Source: Acanthornis magna | Lineage: Eukaryota > Chordata > Aves > Passeriformes > Acanthizidae | Assembly (NCBI GenBank): GCA_036785705.1 | Contig: JAWUZG010000136.1 | Span: 1,798,001-1,862,000 of the forward strand | Length of the DNA: 64,000 nucleotides | Direction of reading: 5' to 3' | Part shown: piece after piece, positions 61,611-64,000 of the stretch | How the letters are laid out: each line of letters opens with the position of its first letter | Numbering within the stretch: the first letter of the stretch is position 1 | Position numbers and translations under genes: made by a program | The notes under the pieces: model-generated | The model's database searches: none | What the model was told of the DNA's origin: nothing | The model's input: only the letters and a program-made list of their open reading frames with translations

Positions 61611-64000
61611 CTGCATTTCTTCAGTTCTGCCTTTGGCCCATCTCCTGCTGCTCCTGAGTGGGGGAAGGAACCTGAAGATGGGATCCTCAGCCTGCCTTTC
61701 TAACACTGCCATCAGACCTTGCTATCAGTGCCCTGCCCTGCTGCTCAGACACGCCTTGGCTGGGGAGGGCACTGCCTGGGCTTTGGTCACTCTTCACTTG
61801 CTGTGCCTGACACAGATGACACTATTTGAGAAGATGGATTATCCCAGGTGTATCTCATTTAAGCCTATTTGCATGTGAGGGAGGGAGAAAAAAGGATTAT
61901 TCAATAACCTCCTTGCTATTCTTGTTGAGCTCCTCAGGCCTCAGTATACTTACTGGTGATTAAGTATTGCACTTCTGATTTTACCCATCATGCTAAACTC
62001 TTCTTTTGCCCCACAAACTCCTCTAAAAATGCCCTTGACTAGCCTAGGTAACCTGTTCATCAGCATCCACAGGTATTGACAAGAGCTGAGAGTTTTGTTC
62101 AGACCCAGCCAGATGTTTCTGCCAGCCCCTGCTCTGCTGACCAGTGCAGAGTGCAAATGCAAATGTGCTGCAGAAGCCACGTTTGCATTTCTGTTCTGTT
62201 TGATGCTTTTCACTGCAGGACATTGGGAGGAAGAAGGGGAAGCCGATGTCTTGCAGGCATAGCAATAGGGGGTGTGAATATGTTTACACAGCATTTATAA
62301 CTTAAATTTTCAGCATTCACAGCCAGACCATCAGGGATTAATACACGTAACGGAGGGCAGAGGGATGCAGTCGCTATGTGGAAGAAGGAAGGTTGCTGCT
62401 AACAGCAAATACAGTGATGGAAGGAAATAAATGGGCAGAGACTTGCATGCAGACAGACCCGTTAGAGAAAAACATGATACTATTAGGGAAGTAATGATGC
62501 TGCATACCATACACCTTTCAAGGAAGATCATGACTAAGAATATGTCCTGGCAGTCTGAGATGAGGGAGTGTTAATGGGAGACAGGAGCAGGAGCACAGGG
62601 TCATGGCTGTGATTAAATTTGATCAGGCAACATGCTCAGGAGCACAGCTCATGAAATATTTTTCTCTTCACAGAGGACATTCAGAAGTGCAGGCAGGTTT
62701 TCAGAGTGCAGTGCAACATCATAACAAGCAGCATCTCAATGATGTGCAGCGATGTCAATCTGTGAATTGTGTCATTGTAGATGGCTGACTTTTGCGTACA
62801 ATTAGAAAGATAGTTCCTGGTTTTTTTTAAATGTGAGAGTAAGGAGTGTCACTTGAGTAAAAAGACTGGTTGAAGATGAAATTTTTCCTGGAAAAGATGC
62901 AAATTTTGTAGACTAGCAGTCAGGGATTGCTGTTTCAATGCGCAGTACATACAAAGTCACACGAGAGCTCTTATGCATAGCACACTTAGTACATCTCCTT
63001 CACACAGTGCAGAAGAAAAATTTGATGAGATGCAGATCACTTCTAAGTAGATTTGAACCTCGCAAGTACAAGCCTTTGGCAGATGAGTCTTCAAACATCA
63101 TTTTTCTCTTCTCATCCAAGACATTCCAGTGAAACATCAGTCAAGAAAAAGGATTGGTTCCTGGTGGAACTAGTCTGGCTGAAACGTCACTTCTTTGGTA
63201 TTCCAGCTAAATGTCCAAATTGTATCTAAAAATTTCTGCCATCTAAAAGTTAATAAGGACTAAAGATGTCTGCCTGGCTCAGCAACTTTTCTCAATGCCA
63301 AAAATGGATTCCTAACCGAGATCACTGTGAGGAAATGCACAGTGTGCTGTCAGGTACCAACTGATCCAGCACAGACACCTCCTGAGTCAGGGAGTGGTTT
63401 CTACACATCTAATTCACCTGTCTATTGTAGTATTGTAACCCAGCTTTATATCTATGGCAAAGAAAGCCAGACATCTCCAGAGAATGATTTATCTACTCTG
63501 AGTGTGTGTGCCAGGGCAGATTAGATGAACTGCTCTTGGATTCCACTCTTCCTCCTTTCAAATGTTCTGTTACTTAAAGCTGAATTTCAGTGTCACATTG
63601 CATCTTAAGGGAAGCAAATTAATTGAGGACAGCAGGAGAATCAAAGGCAGAAATTAATTTGACAGCATGAGGAGACACAAAATCCAGGATTAACAAACCC
63701 ACCACAATTTGCCATTTTAATCAACACATAATTTTAATTTTTACACATTTAGCATATTAATTTTTAATCAACATATAATTTTAAAACTCCACAAATTGTT
63801 GGGCTAATTTGTCTTCAGACAGCTACATGAAACAAATACCTTTCACATTCTTAAAGGTTGGTCAGGTGAACTGTCAAAGACACTGTGACGTTTACACTGA
63901 GTAATAGGATCTGAGTTTTTTACCTCAGACAGTGCTCAGAACATCAGCATTTGCCCCTTCCATCCTCCAAATTATACCTTCATTTTTGAAAGCTTGTACA
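61611..64000. other. Unique sequence to the window end, no gene seen
   Basis: No gene or classified element recognised. A small AT-rich duplication near 63715 is listed separately. Confidence 0.55.
63715..63784. repeat. Two-copy AT-rich repeat, 47-bp spacing
   Basis: A 23-base sequence beginning TTTTAATCAACA and ending TAATTTTAA occurs at 63715-63737 and 63762-63784 with one mismatch (CACATA versus CATATA). The DNA between is also AT-rich. Confidence 0.85.

Noticed and set aside
1..64000. tRNA, U-snRNA, rRNA genes or CRISPR arrays
   Set aside because: I looked for characteristic internal promoter boxes, conserved snRNA 5' ends and regularly spaced direct repeats and saw none. A covariance-model scan could still find weak pseudogenes.

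Overview
The window looks like nuclear DNA from a bird, probably a passerine (inference). It is AT-rich, has no dense coding and is sprinkled with short 5'-truncated CR1 LINE fragments. Several of these end in the ATTCTRTG-type tail and GGTTTGGGTTGG-type 3' ends typical of avian CR1. It also has one well-defined retroviral solo LTR, a second possible LTR, and many microsatellites. Nothing bacterial is present: there are no operons, CRISPR arrays, insertion sequences, rRNA or recognisable tRNA genes. Apart from one possible exon, the sequence reads as intergenic or intronic.

Layout. 1-95 is a TTTCCC hexamer repeat. 96-8370 is mostly unique sequence with T/A runs, a CCCAT pentamer array at about 1012-1066, a CAA-rich tract, a faint CR1 tail near 5.5 kb and a GAT/AAT array near 6.7 kb. 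8.4-25.4 kb holds six clear CR1 fragments (8466, 13400, 14373, 14737, 21547, 24991), a flawless GGAAA pentamer array of about 46 units at 16216-16448, and a 32-base A run abutting a CR1 end. 25.4-36.6 kb contains a perfect 11-bp hairpin at 25708-25733, the best exon candidate at 28345-28544, a short CR1 and a TGGA tetramer array at 30.8 kb. 36.6-44.3 kb holds a T/G-rich array and five more CR1 pieces. 43649-43989 and 46081-46397 are two diverged copies of one unclassified segment in direct orientation. 46.4-55.5 kb shows almost no recognisable repeat. 55501-55994 is a minus-strand ERVK-like solo LTR with two blocks of tandem repeats in its U3, followed by a CR1 at 56378-56829. A possible second LTR ends near 61610.

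No set of genes acting together can be described. The only coding call is the candidate 200-bp internal exon, whose gene I could not identify. Most long open frames here come from microsatellites, CR1 relics or chance. All assignments come from reading the sequence and remembered family features, so element boundaries are approximate unless stated as exact.
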